A stretch of 64,000 bases of DNA from Lachnospiraceae bacterium. GTDB taxonomy: Bacteria; Bacillota; Clostridia; Lachnospirales; Lachnospiraceae. How positions within the stretch are numbered: the first letter of the stretch is position 1; each line of letters starts with the position of its first letter. The position numbers and the translations under genes were made by a program. The notes below the pieces were generated by a model that worked only from the letters and a program-made list of their open reading frames with translations, was not told where the DNA came from and did no database searches. Of the stretch, positions 17,537-29,323 are shown piece after piece. The stretch covers positions 1 through 64,000 of the forward strand of contig JAQXZD010000120.1 of NCBI GenBank assembly GCA_029227035.1, given 5' to 3'.

Positions 17537-18697
17537 TTAATCAAAGGATTCTTTTATTTTGTCCATAAATCCCTTTTTCTTTTCCTTTGAAGCCTGAGCG
17601 CCGCCCTCTTTTGTCAGCGAGCCTCCCGTCAGCTCATCGAATTTGCGGAGAGCTTCCTTCGCCTCCTTGCTGAGTCCGGTCGGTGTCTGCACAGTCAGTG
17701 TCACATAATGGTCTCCGCGCACTGCTTTATTCCGAAGGGACGGAACTCCCTTTCCTTTCAGGCGGATACGGGTACCGGTCTGTGTTCCCGGTGCAACGGT
17801 ATAGATAATATCCCCATCCACGGTCTTAATACGGATATCTCCTCCGAGTGCTGCAATTCCATAGGTAATGGACGCATTGGAGAATATGTTCATATCCTGT
17901 CTCTCGAACATCGGATTTCTCGATACGGTTACCTCAACCAGCAAGTCTCCTCTCGGTCCGCCGTTTCGTCCCGGCTCACCGTAACCCTTCACACGAACGG
18001 ACTGACCGCTGTCAATTCCTGCCGGAATATCCACGGTCTTACGGATTTTCTTAGAAATATATCCGCTTCCGTGACAGTCCGGGCACTTCTCGCGGACAAC
18101 CTTTCCGGTTCCGCCACAGTCCGGACAGGTCTGTACATTCTGCATCATGCCAAACAGGGACTGCTGTGAATATACCACTTTTCCTTTACCGCCGCACTTT
18201 GTACAGGTCTCAGGTGAAGTTCCGGCTTTCGCACCTGTTCCATGACAGACACCGCATTCCTCTTTATACGGAAACTCCAGTTCCTTTGTGCAGCCAAACA
18301 CCGCTTCCTCAAACGTAATTCTGAGAGAAAGGCGCACGCTTGCTCCCTGCGCCGGTCCGTTGCTGTTGCTTCTTCTGGAGCCGCCTCCAAAGAAATCGCC
18401 AAAGATATCGCCGAAGATATCGCCCATATCCATGCCGGAGAAATCAAATCCGCCGCCCCCTGCGCTTCCGTCAAAGGCAGCATGTCCGAACTGGTCATAC
18501 TGTCTCCTCTTCTCCGGATCACTGAGCACCGCATAAGCTTCCTGTGCCTCTTTGAACTTTTCCTCACACTCCTTATCCCCCGGATGCATATCCGGATGAT
18601 ATTTCTTGGCGGTTGTTCGAAAAGCTTTTTTTATCTCTGCATCTGTTGCCGTCTTAGATACGCCCAAGACTTCGTAATAATCTCTTTTCTCTGCCAT
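17537..18697 (-). CDS. dnaJ: Chaperone protein DnaJ
   Basis: 386 residues, type A Hsp40. J-domain 1-70 with HPD in [10 protein letters not shown]; Gly/Phe-rich linker about 75-115 ([12 protein letters not shown]); zinc-binding domain about 140-215 with four CxxCxGxG repeats, all complete; C-terminal substrate-binding domains after that. It delivers unfolded clients to DnaK and triggers ATP hydrolysis. Last of the hrcA-grpE-dnaK-dnaJ operon, but separated from dnaK by 203 bases holding a repeat element. Confidence 0.98.
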   Translation of the reverse strand: MAEKRDYYEVLGVSKTATDAEIKKAFRTTAKKYHPDMHPGDKECEEKFKEAQEAYAVLSDPEKRRQYDQFGHAAFDGSAGGGGFDFSGMDMGDIFGDIFGDFFGGGSRRSNSNGPAQGASVRLSLRITFEEAVFGCTKELEFPYKEECGVCHGTGAKAGTSPETCTKCGGKGKVVYSQQSLFGMMQNVQTCPDCGGTGKVVREKCPDCHGSGYISKKIRKTVDIPAGIDSGQSVRVKGYGEPGRNGGPRGDLLVEVTVSRNPMFERQDMNIFSNASITYGIAALGGDIRIKTVDGDIIYTVAPGTQTGTRIRLKGKGVPSLRNKAVRGDHYVTLTVQTPTGLSKEAKEALRKFDELTGGSLTKEGGAQASKEKKKGFMDKIKESFD

Positions 18698-18725
18698 AAT
18701 CTCATATCCTTATATCACACAGTTA

Positions 18726-18781
18726 GCCCGAAGCATCTGCAAAGCCTCACCTGCCGGTTCTAAGCTTTGCCATGTTCGGGC
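18726..18781. repeat. Long imperfect hairpin in the dnaK-dnaJ gap
   Basis: GCCCGAA (18726-18732) pairs with TTCGGGC (18775-18781) and, nested inside, GCAAAGC (18739-18745) pairs with GCTTTGC (18764-18770). No T run follows on the minus strand, so an mRNA processing or attenuation structure is more likely than a strong terminator. Confidence 0.6.
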
Positions 18782-18795
18782 GTTTTGTGTGTTGC

Positions 18796-18891
18796 TAAAC
18801 CCGAATGATTCACAGCTGCCACAAGCCACAGACCAGTTCCGCAATGCGCAACTGCCGCTGCTTTGCAGCTTATGTGAATAATTCAGGTTAA
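18796..18891. repeat. MITE-like element, short copy A
   Basis: Terminal inverted repeats GAATGATTCACA (18803-18814) and TGTGAATAATTC (18873-18884) differ at one base and extend outward another 7 bases with two differences. The core at 18823-18871 is 46/49 identical to 25829-25877 in copy B and contains two small palindromes (GCGCAATGCGC-like, and GCTGCTTTGCAGC). No ORF inside. See the findings. Confidence 0.75.
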
Positions 18892-18900
18892 ATTGTCAAA

Positions 18901-20799
<1,899 letters not shown>

Positions 20800-20827
20800 C
20801 TAAATATTATAAATGAAATTGTTAACC

Positions 20828-21478
20828 TTACTCGCTTACTACAGCAACCATACTGTGACGGACCACGGTATCCTTGTACATATAACCCTTCTGAAGCTCC
20901 TGTGCAACCACTCCGGCTTCATACTCTTCGCTTTCCACCTGCATGACCGCATTGTGAAGATCCGGATTAAATTCCTCGCCCACTGCCTCAATCGGTTTTA
21001 CCCCGATTGAATCAAGCTCCGTCATAAGCTGCTTATATACTTTATCCATTCCGTCCACAAAAGCATCTGCTTTCTGTTCTTCCGGAACGGCTGCAAGCCC
21101 TCGCTCAAAATTGTCCACAACCGGAAGTACTTTCTCAATAATGGTTCTTGCACCCATGTCAAACATCTGTGCCTTTTCCTTCTCGGTACGCTTGCGGAAA
21201 TTGTCGAACTCTGCCATCTGACGCTTCAGACGGTCATTCAGCTCTTCTATCTGTTCATCTTTCTTATCTTTCTTTTTCTTCTTGCCAAAGACACCTTCTT
21301 TTTTATCCGGCTTTTCTTCCGCTTCTTTCTTCTCTCCGGCTTTCTCTTCTTTCGCTTCCTGTGTCTGAGAAGCCGTCTCCTCTGTTTCCTCGCCGGTCTC
21401 TGCCGTTTCAGCCGCCTCTTTGGTCTCTTCCTTCTCCAATTCTTCCTCCATGACTTTCTTTTCCTCTGTCTGTGCCAT
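20828..21478 (-). CDS. grpE: Nucleotide exchange factor GrpE
   Basis: 216 residues. Releases ADP from DnaK. The first ~85 residues are a low-complexity Glu/Lys/Thr tail; the long dimer helix follows (EQIEELNDRLKRQMAEFDNF, about 88-107) and the beta domain at the C-terminus ends GYMYKDTVVRHSMV, as in the family. The ATG at 21478 is preferred (AAAGGTGG 5-6 bases upstream) over an upstream in-frame start at 21526 that would run into hrcA. 13 bases after hrcA. Confidence 0.96.
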   Translation of the reverse strand: MAQTEEKKVMEEELEKEETKEAAETAETGEETEETASQTQEAKEEKAGEKKEAEEKPDKKEGVFGKKKKKDKKDEQIEELNDRLKRQMAEFDNFRKRTEKEKAQMFDMGARTIIEKVLPVVDNFERGLAAVPEEQKADAFVDGMDKVYKQLMTELDSIGVKPIEAVGEEFNPDLHNAVMQVESEEYEAGVVAQELQKGYMYKDTVVRHSMVAVVSE

Positions 21479-21491
21479 GTTTACCACCTTT

Positions 21492-22553
21492 CTAAGAATC
21501 ACCCTTTGGTTTTTCAAATATTCCATCCAGTTGGGACTTCAAATTTTTCAGATTATCAACCACGTTTTCATAATCCATTCGTTTCGGTCCTACAATACCG
21601 ATGGTTCCTTTTACTCCATCGCCAAGATCGTAGGTTGCCGTAACAACGCTGCAGTCTTTCATGGTCTGAACCGGTGTCTCATTTCCGATATATACCTGAA
21701 TTCCATTTTCGCCTTCCTTATCTTCCGAAAGCGATTCCTTCACCAGACTGACCAGCTCATCTTTCTCCTCAAATGTGGAAAGCAGGTTTGTCGCGCTTTC
21801 TGCATCTGCAAGCTCCGGATATTTCAGAATGTTGGTCGCTCCACTGGTATAAATCTGCAGATCCTCATTCTCACTCAACGTCTGCGCCAGTGCGTCCAAC
21901 ACATCACTCACGATGGTACTGTGAATTCCTGCCTGTTCCTTCAGCTTTGTGATGGTGCCAAGATTAATCTCCTGAAGAGACAAGCCGTTCAAGGCTGTAT
22001 TCAACAGAATATTCAGCTTTAGCAGTGTCTCATTGTCCAACTGCTCCTCCACCTCAAGCATCTGATTTTTCACAATATTGCTGCTCAATACGATAACCGC
22101 AAGAATATGCTTGTCATCCACATTGGACAACTGAATGAACTTAATCTTGTTGGAGCTGTATGCCGGTGCCGATACCAGCGTTGCATAATTGGTATTGTTG
22201 GCAAGCATCTTTGCCACCTGCTTCAATACCTTTTCCATCTTCTCCGTCTTCTGGATGACGAAATCTTTCATTTCGCTGACTTCGCGATCCTTTTCCTTCA
22301 TCAGATGGTCCACATAAAAACGATATCCTTTGTCTGACGGAATACGGCCGGCTGATGTGTGCGGCTGCACAATATAACCAAGTTCCTCCAGATCCGCCAT
22401 CTCATTCCGGATAGTGGCAGAACTGAGATTTAAGTCCGTATATTTGGAAATTGTACGGGAACCGACCGGTTCTCCCGTCTCCAGATAATTCCGGATGACC
22501 GCATCTAGGATTTTCACTTTTCTCTCATCTAATCCGATGTTCTCCTTATCCAT
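21492..22553 (-). CDS. hrcA: Heat-inducible transcription repressor HrcA
   Basis: 353 residues. Binds CIRCE operators and represses class I heat-shock genes; GroE/DnaK load controls its folding. N-terminal winged helix with DERKVKILDAVIRNYLETGE and SSATIRNEMADLEELGY (about 8-60); the HrcA C-terminal dimer domain follows and contains GIVGPKRMDYENVV near 325. Start at 22553 has AGGAGAG upstream; the open frame reaches into the CIRCE site itself, so the longer start is rejected. First gene of hrcA-grpE-dnaK-dnaJ, self-regulated. Confidence 0.97.
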   Translation of the reverse strand: MDKENIGLDERKVKILDAVIRNYLETGEPVGSRTISKYTDLNLSSATIRNEMADLEELGYIVQPHTSAGRIPSDKGYRFYVDHLMKEKDREVSEMKDFVIQKTEKMEKVLKQVAKMLANNTNYATLVSAPAYSSNKIKFIQLSNVDDKHILAVIVLSSNIVKNQMLEVEEQLDNETLLKLNILLNTALNGLSLQEINLGTITKLKEQAGIHSTIVSDVLDALAQTLSENEDLQIYTSGATNILKYPELADAESATNLLSTFEEKDELVSLVKESLSEDKEGENGIQVYIGNETPVQTMKDCSVVTATYDLGDGVKGTIGIVGPKRMDYENVVDNLKNLKSQLDGIFEKPKGDS

Positions 22554-22576
22554 TCTCCACTCTCCTGCTTTTCTTG

Positions 22577-22603
22577 TTAGCACTCATTTACCTGGAGTGC
22601 TAA
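22577..22603. promoter_or_regulatory. CIRCE operator (HrcA binding site)
   Basis: TTAGCACTC (22577-22585), nine-base spacer, GAGTGCTAA (22595-22603): an exact match to the CIRCE consensus, 24 bases upstream of the hrcA start and just downstream of the predicted transcription start. Only copy in the window. Confidence 0.97.
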
Positions 22604-22618
22604 TATCGTTCTGCTATT

Positions 22619-22664
22619 AAAATAGCACCACAGGGTTTTCTTGTCAACACCTTGGTGCTATTTT
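22619..22664 (-). promoter_or_regulatory. hrcA promoter inside a 12-bp inverted repeat
   Basis: Minus strand: -35 TTGACA (22642-22647), 17-base spacer, -10 TATTTT (22619-22624). The promoter sits in the loop and left arm of a perfect inverted repeat AAAATAGCACCA / TGGTGCTATTTT (22619-22630 and 22653-22664). In RNA coming from hemW the same sequence would fold and end in UUUU, so it could also terminate the lepA-hemW transcript. Confidence 0.7.
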
Positions 22665-22685
22665 ATTTTTATTTAATATTTGCAA

Positions 22686-23921
22686 CTATAATATAAACTT
22701 CGCCATCACATAGTTGGCAAGATCCATCCCCCGGTCCGTCAGGGCAAGACGCCCCTCTGCCATATTTAAAAGTTCCTGCTGCCTTAATTCGTTTATCTGC
22801 TCTGAATAGACGGCTTCAATCGGCAGTCCGAAAGCATCCTCAAAATCCCGCCGTGCCACGCCCTCATTCATGCGGAGTCCGAGAAACATAAATTCCTCCA
22901 TCTGTTCCTTTCGGCCGATTATCTCCGCAGACTCCATCAGATTATTGCCAAGCCACAGATTCTTACTCTCCTCCTGCTCCTCCGGTAACAGCGCATCTGC
23001 AGAAACGCCCTGGATCCTATCGCAGTTTTTGATATAGGTATACAAATCTCTGGTATTGGCATAACGGACATTGTCTATCAAAGATGCCGATCCAAGTCCA
23101 AGTCCAAGATAGCTTTCCCTTGTCCAGTAACCGATATTGTGCCTGCAGGCAAATCCCGGTCTTGCAAAATTGGAAATCTCGTACTGTTCATACCCTGCCT
23201 GACTTAGTATGTCCTGCGTCGCTTTGAACATACGGTAATTTTCATCCTCATCCGGAAGAATTTCCGTCTTGATTCCCGCCTGCTGCGCAACGGAGTCAAA
23301 CTTATAACGACTGTAAAAAGGCGTGTCTTTTTCAATAATCAGAGAATACGCCGAAATATGCTCCGGTTTCAGCCGGATTACCTGTTGAAGCGTCCGCATA
23401 TATTTTTCCAGTGTCTGATACGGAAGCCCGCTCATAATATCCACGTTGACATTCGTAAAACCGGCATTTCGCGCAAGCTCATAGGTCTTTAAAAACTGCT
23501 CATACGTATGAATTCTGCCCAAAAGCTTCAGTTCTTCATTATCCGCGGACTGCAGCCCTACAGACAGGCGGTTGATTCCTGACGCCCTGTAAGCTTCCAG
23601 CTTTTTCGTCGTAACAGTCCCCGGATTGCACTCGATGCTCACCTCTGCATCCTCTGCCACATGGAAGCTCTTAAATACCTGCTCCACAACTGCCGTAAGC
23701 AGCTCTGCCTCCAGCCAGCTCGGCGTGCCTCCTCCGATATATATGGTTGGCACCGTATATTCCCTCATGCTTTCGCCCCAGTAGGAAATCTCCTGCAAAA
23801 GTGCATGAATATACTGCACCTGTGTCTTACCGTCTGCCGGAAAAGAAAGAAAATCACAGTAATCACATTTTTTTACACAAAAAGGCGTGTGAATATATAA
23901 TTCCAAGTTCTTAGTTCCCAT
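22686..23921 (-). CDS. hemW: Radical SAM heme chaperone HemW
   Basis: 411 residues. HemN-like family that binds heme and passes it to target proteins, not an oxidative coproporphyrinogen decarboxylase. Radical-SAM site CVKKCDYC near residue 16 (CxxxCxxC; the HemN-specific extra cysteine is not present), IYIGGGTPSWL near 62, and GLQSADNEELKLLGR near 125. C-terminal HemN_C domain present. 11 bases downstream of lepA, the conserved lepA-hemW-hrcA order. Confidence 0.93.
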   Translation of the reverse strand: MGTKNLELYIHTPFCVKKCDYCDFLSFPADGKTQVQYIHALLQEISYWGESMREYTVPTIYIGGGTPSWLEAELLTAVVEQVFKSFHVAEDAEVSIECNPGTVTTKKLEAYRASGINRLSVGLQSADNEELKLLGRIHTYEQFLKTYELARNAGFTNVNVDIMSGLPYQTLEKYMRTLQQVIRLKPEHISAYSLIIEKDTPFYSRYKFDSVAQQAGIKTEILPDEDENYRMFKATQDILSQAGYEQYEISNFARPGFACRHNIGYWTRESYLGLGLGSASLIDNVRYANTRDLYTYIKNCDRIQGVSADALLPEEQEESKNLWLGNNLMESAEIIGRKEQMEEFMFLGLRMNEGVARRDFEDAFGLPIEAVYSEQINELRQQELLNMAEGRLALTDRGMDLANYVMAKFIL

Positions 23922-23932
23922 TGCCTGTCCTT

Positions 23933-25744
23933 TTAATCTTCATCAAGCTTTAACACACTCATAAAAGCTTCCTGCGGCACCTCTACGGTTCCAATCTGAC
24001 GCATACGCTTCTTTCCTTCCTTCTGCTTCTCCAGAAGTTTCTTCTTGCGTGAGATATCGCCGCCATAACACTTGGCAAGCACATCCTTTCGCATTGCCTT
24101 GACCGTCTCTCTGGCAATGACCTTTCCGTTCACTGCCGCCTGAATCGGAATTTCAAAAAGATGTCTCGGAATCTCTTCTTTGAGGCGCTCGCACATTCTT
24201 CTGCCCCTGTCATAAGCACTGTCCTTGAAAACAATAAAGGAAAGCGCATCCACCATCTCTTTATTAATCAGAATATCCAGCTTCACAAGATCGGAACGCA
24301 CATATCCCTTCATCTCATAATCAAACGAAGCGTATCCTCTCGAGCGGGATTTCAGCGCATCAAAAAAGTCATAAATAATCTCGTTGAGCGGCATATCATA
24401 CTTAATCAGGGCTCTGGTTTCCTCTATATAATCCATGCTGATATAGACGCCTCTGCGCTCCTGACAGAGCTTCATAATTGCGCCGACATACTCGCTTGTC
24501 ACCATAATCTCTGCTGAGACAAACGGCTCTTCCATATAATCAATCTCCGACGGATCCGGAAGATTGGACGGATTGGTCAGATCAAAGACTTCTCCATTCG
24601 TCTTGTGCACTTTATAAATAACGCCCGGTGCCGTCGTAACCAGATCCAGATTAAACTCCCGCTCCAGTCTCTCCTGAATAATTTCCAGATGCAAAAGTCC
24701 AAGGAAACCGCAACGGAAGCCAAAGCCAAGCGCAAGGGACGTCTCCGGCTCATACTGCAGGGATGCATCGTTAATCTGCAGCTTCTCCAGCGCATCCCGG
24801 AGATCCGGATATTTTGCGGAGTCTGCCGGATACAGTCCGCAGTATACCATCGGATTTACCTTCTTATATCCCGGCAGCGGCTCCGCACACGGACGATCCA
24901 CCTCGGTTACGGTATCTCCCACACGGGTATCCCTCACGTTCTTGATGCTTGCCGCAATGTAACCGACCATTCCTGCGGAAAGTTCATCACATGGAATAAA
25001 CTGTCCTGCTCCGAAATAGCCCACCTCGGTTACGATATCCTCCGCACCGGTTGCCATCATTTTAATTCTGCTTCCCACCTTTACCGTGCCCTCACGGATT
25101 CGACAGAATACAATCACGCCCTTATAGGAATCATACAGGGCATCAAAAATAAGCGCCTTAAGAGGTGCCTTCGGATCCCCTGCCGGAGCCGGAATTCTCT
25201 CCACAATCTGCTCTAAGACATCCTCGATATTGAGTCCTGTCTTCGCCGATATGCGCGGAGCATCCATCGCTTCAATTCCTATGACATCTTCAATCTCCTG
25301 CGCCACTTCATCCGGTCTTGCACTTGGCAGATCAATCTTGTTGATAACCGGAAGCACATCCAGATCATGATCCAGTGCCAGATAAACATTGGCAAGCGTC
25401 TGCGCCTCCACTCCCTGTGCCGCATCCACCACAAGGATGGCTCCATCGCAGGCTGCAAGACTTCTGGAGACCTCATAATTAAAATCGACATGGCCCGGGG
25501 TATCAATCAGATTAAAAATATACTCCTCCCCATCTTTTGCCGTATAGATAATTCGTACCGCCTGGGATTTAATCGTAATTCCACGCTCTCTCTCCAGATC
25601 CATATTATCCAGCACCTGTGCCTGCATTTCCCGGCTTGTGAGAGTTCCGGTTTTTTCGATAATACGGTCCGCAAGTGTAGATTTACCATGATCTATATGG
25701 GCAATGATACAAAAATTACGAATTTTGCTCTGATCTATTGACAT
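23933..25744 (-). CDS. lepA: Elongation factor 4 (LepA)
   Basis: 603 residues. Ribosome-bound translational GTPase. G1 [14 protein letters not shown] near 13, G2 region [14 protein letters not shown]3 DTPGHVDF near 78, G4 NKID near 132; the LepA-specific C-terminal domain ends after [17 protein letters not shown]. The ATG at 25744 (AGAGGAAG upstream) gives the family-typical opening [16 protein letters not shown]; the frame extends 8 codons further without support. Followed closely by hemW. Confidence 0.98.
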   Translation of the reverse strand: MSIDQSKIRNFCIIAHIDHGKSTLADRIIEKTGTLTSREMQAQVLDNMDLERERGITIKSQAVRIIYTAKDGEEYIFNLIDTPGHVDFNYEVSRSLAACDGAILVVDAAQGVEAQTLANVYLALDHDLDVLPVINKIDLPSARPDEVAQEIEDVIGIEAMDAPRISAKTGLNIEDVLEQIVERIPAPAGDPKAPLKALIFDALYDSYKGVIVFCRIREGTVKVGSRIKMMATGAEDIVTEVGYFGAGQFIPCDELSAGMVGYIAASIKNVRDTRVGDTVTEVDRPCAEPLPGYKKVNPMVYCGLYPADSAKYPDLRDALEKLQINDASLQYEPETSLALGFGFRCGFLGLLHLEIIQERLEREFNLDLVTTAPGVIYKVHKTNGEVFDLTNPSNLPDPSEIDYMEEPFVSAEIMVTSEYVGAIMKLCQERRGVYISMDYIEETRALIKYDMPLNEIIYDFFDALKSRSRGYASFDYEMKGYVRSDLVKLDILINKEMVDALSFIVFKDSAYDRGRRMCERLKEEIPRHLFEIPIQAAVNGKVIARETVKAMRKDVLAKCYGGDISRKKKLLEKQKEGKKRMRQIGTVEVPQEAFMSVLKLDED

Positions 25745-25813
25745 ATGCTTCCTCTTTCCAACTAACATTTTTGATTATCTTCTAAATAATCTGATTCTGT
25801 TGTAACTATTCTC

Positions 25814-25996
25814 GAATTATTCACAGCTAAGCCACAGACCAGTTGCGCAATGCGCACCTGTCGCTGCTTTGCAGCTTCTGTCTGAGGCTATGTGGTGGGT
25901 GAATTCTATTCACCCACCAAGCGAAATCATAAATTCGGCTTACAAGCAAGCTTGACGCCCGAATTACCGATTTCACTTGGTTCCTGTGAATAATTC
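25814..25996. repeat. MITE-like element, long copy B
   Basis: 183 bases with perfect 13-base terminal inverted repeats GAATTATTCACAG (25814-25826) and CTGTGAATAATTC (25984-25996). Inside are the core shared with copy A (25829-25877), a perfect 10-bp hairpin GGTGGGTGAA/TTCACCCACC (25894-25918), and nested pairs AAGCGAAATC/GATTTCACTT and AATTCGG/CCGAATT (25919-25978). No ORF. It fills most of the 282-base gap between lepA and add. The rest of the gap shows nothing recognisable. Confidence 0.8.
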
Positions 25997-26026
25997 TAGC
26001 TATTTTATAAAATATAGTAATTTCTC

Positions 26027-27034
26027 TCAGATGTCAAACATGGACATCCACTTTTTCCAAAGTAACTGCTTTACATCATCCCCGCAAAAGGCGGAATGCA
26101 AAGAAGCCATATAGATTTTTTCACACATCGCCTCTTTAAAAACGCCTGCCTCCACCAGTCTCATGTATTCATCCGTACAGGTTGTATCACTCACCGTGCG
26201 GTTGTCCGTATTGACGGAAAGAGGAATTCCCGCCTCGTAAAATTCCAAAAACGGATACTCTGCCATATCCGTGACCGCCTTCGTCTGCAGATTACTGGTC
26301 GGGCACAACTCCACACCAATCTTCTTTTTTGCGCAGAGTTCCATCAATTCGCTATTGCCTTTCATGGCAATTCCGTGTCCAATCCGGCCTGCTCCAAGCT
26401 CAACGGCATCTCTTACATTCTGTGCACTTCCACACTCTCCCGAATGAATGGTAAAAGGCATCCCGTATTCCTTTGCCGCTGTAAACAGTTCCGCAAAATC
26501 TGCTGTGGGATATGCCTTTTCGTCTCCTGCCAGATCACAGCCCACAACGGAGTCTCCCAGAAATTCCCGTGCTTCCTTTAACATGGACAGATTGGTCTCC
26601 CTGTCCAGATTGCGCATGGTGCACACCAGAATCCCCGTCCGGATATCCGCCTTTTGCTCCGCGCTCTTTAAGCCATCCCGCACACTCTCAAGAATCTCCC
26701 GCACGGACAGTCCCTGCTGCGTGGAAAAAGACGGCGCAAAACGCACCTCGATATACTTAACCTGTTCCTTCGCTGCGGCTAATGCCAGTTCTTCTGCCGC
26801 GGCATAAAGTCCCTCTTTTGTCTGCAGACAACGAAGCGGCAGGTCAAACCTTTCCAGATATTCGGCAAGACTTTTACAATCCATGGGCGCCGTAAGCTTT
26901 CCTTCCAGCTCTTCCAATGTCCGGTCTTCTCCCTGCTCCTTCAAAAGCCTTTGGACAAGCTTTGGGCTAAGAGAACCGTCCAGATGACAATGAAGCTCAA
27001 TCTTTGGCATATTATGGGCAATAAATCGGTTCAT
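26027..27034 (-). CDS. add: Adenosine deaminase
   Basis: 335 residues, zinc TIM-barrel hydrolase converting (deoxy)adenosine to (deoxy)inosine. Zinc ligands in KIELHCHLDGSLSP near residue 10; IHSGECG near 195 (His and catalytic-side Glu region); HGIAM near 220 and SVNTDNRTVSDTT near 275 (Asp ligands). Last gene of the nucleoside operon, 11 bases after deoB. Confidence 0.95.
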   Translation of the reverse strand: MNRFIAHNMPKIELHCHLDGSLSPKLVQRLLKEQGEDRTLEELEGKLTAPMDCKSLAEYLERFDLPLRCLQTKEGLYAAAEELALAAAKEQVKYIEVRFAPSFSTQQGLSVREILESVRDGLKSAEQKADIRTGILVCTMRNLDRETNLSMLKEAREFLGDSVVGCDLAGDEKAYPTADFAELFTAAKEYGMPFTIHSGECGSAQNVRDAVELGAGRIGHGIAMKGNSELMELCAKKKIGVELCPTSNLQTKAVTDMAEYPFLEFYEAGIPLSVNTDNRTVSDTTCTDEYMRLVEAGVFKEAMCEKIYMASLHSAFCGDDVKQLLWKKWMSMFDI

Positions 27035-27045
27035 ATCTTTCCTCC

Positions 27046-28239
27046 TTAGTGTATCTCATCAAGAATTGAGGTGCCGATGGTTCCCTCCGGCATTTCAACT
27101 CCGAAATTGTCTGCAATGGTCGCTCCGATAACCGCAAACGTATCCTTTGTCCCAAGCTTTCCCTCCCCCTGATCCGACGGGGAATAAATTAAAAGGGGCA
27201 CCTGTTCTCTTGTATGATCCGTTCCCTTATAAGTAGGATCGTTACCATGGTCTGCCGTAATCATCAACAGATCCTTTTCCTTAAGAAGAGGCAGAAGTTG
27301 GCCCAATTTTTCATCAAAACGCTCAATCTCTTCCCCATATCCGATTGGATTTCTCCGGTGTCCCCACTGGGCATCAAAATCCACCAGATTGGTAAAACAG
27401 AGTCCTGTAAAATCGCGCCCCGCAATCTCAATCGTCTGCTCCATTCCATGGACACTGCTCTTGGAACGGTTGCTTTCCGTTATCCCTTCTCCCGCAAAAA
27501 TATCGTTGATTTTCCCTACGGAAATCACATCATATCCTGCATTCTTAAGCGTATTCAAGGCCGTTGCCCCGGTAGGTTTTAAGGCATAGTCGTGCCGATT
27601 GCTGGTCCTCACGAACTCTCCCCGTTTTTTTCCGGTATAAGGCCTTGCGATAACGCGCCCCACACGCCACTCATCACGCAGGGTCAGCTCTCTTGCAATC
27701 TCGCAATAATGATACAGGGTTTCCAGCCCCATGGTCTCCTCATTTCCGCAGATCTGCATAACCGAATCCGCAGAGGTATACACAATCAGTTTACCATCCT
27801 GAATCTCCCGCTCTCCCAGCTCGTCCAGAATCGCTGTTCCGCTGGCTGCCTTGTTTCCGATAATCTGACGCCCGCAGCGCTTCTCCAGCTCATCAATCAG
27901 TTCCTTCGGAAATCCGGTATCCGTAAAAGTGATAAAGGGCTTTTCCGTCAAAATCCCCATCATTTCCCAATGCCCTGTCATGGTATCCTTTCCATTGCTC
28001 GCCTCATTCAATGCCAGATAATAGCCTTCCGGCTTCTGCACAGGCATGACCTGACGAAGACTTTTCAGATTGGCAAGACCAAGCTTTGCAAGATTCGGAA
28101 TATGCAGATGCTCCACCGTATCCGAGATATGCCCCAGGGTATCTGCGCCCTCATCCCCAAAGCGCCCGGCATCTGCCATGGCACCGATTCCCAGGGAATC
28201 CAGCACAATTACAAACACTCTGTCAAAACGTCTCTTCAT
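27046..28239 (-). CDS. deoB: Phosphopentomutase
   Basis: 397 residues, alkaline-phosphatase superfamily enzyme that interconverts (deoxy)ribose-1-phosphate and -5-phosphate. Metal ligand Asp in [14 protein letters not shown] near residue 10; C-terminal [19 protein letters not shown] near 330 holds the other ligands. It links the nucleoside phosphorylase product to deoC aldolase. Its start overlaps the deoC stop by 4 bases (ATGA-type coupling). Confidence 0.97.
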   Translation of the reverse strand: MKRRFDRVFVIVLDSLGIGAMADAGRFGDEGADTLGHISDTVEHLHIPNLAKLGLANLKSLRQVMPVQKPEGYYLALNEASNGKDTMTGHWEMMGILTEKPFITFTDTGFPKELIDELEKRCGRQIIGNKAASGTAILDELGEREIQDGKLIVYTSADSVMQICGNEETMGLETLYHYCEIARELTLRDEWRVGRVIARPYTGKKRGEFVRTSNRHDYALKPTGATALNTLKNAGYDVISVGKINDIFAGEGITESNRSKSSVHGMEQTIEIAGRDFTGLCFTNLVDFDAQWGHRRNPIGYGEEIERFDEKLGQLLPLLKEKDLLMITADHGNDPTYKGTDHTREQVPLLIYSPSDQGEGKLGTKDTFAVIGATIADNFGVEMPEGTIGTSILDEIH

Positions 28240-28898
28240 ACCGGCTCCTCCTTTACAAGCTTCACAATCCTGCTGGTGCCAAGCCGGTCTGCTCCCAGCT
28301 CCATAAACTTCTGTGCATCCGCAAGGGAAGAGATCCCTCCTGCAGCCTTAATTTTCACATGTTCTCCCACATGCTCCTTAAAAAGCGCAATATCGGAAAA
28401 GGTTGCCCCGGCCGTGGAAAATCCGGTGGATGTCTTGATATAATCTGCGCCGGACTCTGTCACCAGCTCACACATCTTAATCTTCTCTTCCTCCGTCAGA
28501 AGGCATGTCTCGATAATCACCTTGAGAAGTCTTCCCTGACAGGCAGCTTTAATCCTGCGGATTTCATCCAGAACATAGTCATAATCCCCTGCCTTTAACA
28601 TCCCGATATTAATCACCATATCGATTTCATCCGCACCGTTTTTTACCGCATCCTCCGTCTCATACACCTTTGCCGCAGTCGTGTGGTTTCCGTTTGGAAA
28701 TCCGATTACGGTACAGATGCGCATTGCATTTTTGACGTATTCCTTTGCCCTTTTCACATAACACGGCGGAATACATACGGAAGCCGTCCCATATTGGATT
28801 GCATCATCGCACAATGCACGTATTTCCTCCCATGTAGCTGTCTGCAAAAGCAATGTATGATCCACTTTTCCCAATATTTCCTTCATCTTAGTATCCAT
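28236..28898 (-). CDS. deoC: Deoxyribose-phosphate aldolase
   Basis: 220 residues. Splits 2-deoxyribose-5-phosphate into glyceraldehyde-3-phosphate and acetaldehyde. The Schiff-base lysine is in [11 protein letters not shown] near residue 155; [11 protein letters not shown] near 92 and the proton-relay lysine in VKIKAAGG near 183 are present. 17 bases after cdd, overlapping deoB at its 3' end. Confidence 0.97.
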   Translation of the reverse strand: MDTKMKEILGKVDHTLLLQTATWEEIRALCDDAIQYGTASVCIPPCYVKRAKEYVKNAMRICTVIGFPNGNHTTAAKVYETEDAVKNGADEIDMVINIGMLKAGDYDYVLDEIRRIKAACQGRLLKVIIETCLLTEEEKIKMCELVTESGADYIKTSTGFSTAGATFSDIALFKEHVGEHVKIKAAGGISSLADAQKFMELGADRLGTSRIVKLVKEEPV

Positions 28899-28915
28899 CT
28901 TTTTCTCCTTTTCTT

Positions 28916-29323
28916 CTACTTCAGATTGTCCGGTCCAAAGCTCTCCGGCAGAAGCTGCTTTAATGTATATACCTGATATTCCGTAGCCGATTTTGCGAGT
29001 ATAATCCGAAAATCATCCGGGCAAAACTCCCGCATGACCTGACGGCAGACGCCGCAGGGCGCGCAGTAATCCAGACTCTCCTCATCTTCCTTTCCGCCCA
29101 CAATGGCAATCGCCCGAAAGCTTCGCTCGCCCTCGCTGACCGCCTTAAAAAAAGCAGTACGCTCCGCACAGTTGGACGGTGTGTAGGCTGCATTCTCGAT
29201 ATTACATCCTCTGTATATCGTTCCGTTCTCCGCTAAAAGTGCCGCTCCCACACGAAAATGGGAATACGGCGTATATGCACATTCTCTTGCAAGAAAAGCT
29301 TCTTCAATCAGTTTTTCAATCAT
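28916..29323 (-). CDS. cdd: Cytidine deaminase
   Basis: 135 residues, the small tetrameric zinc type. [16 protein letters not shown] holds the catalytic CAE motif near 53-55, and [11 protein letters not shown] near 86 holds the other two zinc cysteines. Converts (deoxy)cytidine to (deoxy)uridine, the substrate of the phosphorylase encoded just upstream, with which it overlaps by 8 bases. Confidence 0.96.
   Translation of the reverse strand: MIEKLIEEAFLARECAYTPYSHFRVGAALLAENGTIYRGCNIENAAYTPSNCAERTAFFKAVSEGERSFRAIAIVGGKEDEESLDYCAPCGVCRQVMREFCPDDFRIILAKSATEYQVYTLKQLLPESFGPDNLK

Noticed and set aside
27592..28443. 283-codon plus-strand frame opposite deoB/deoC
   Set aside because: Crosses two well-supported genes on the other strand and has no recognisable domain.
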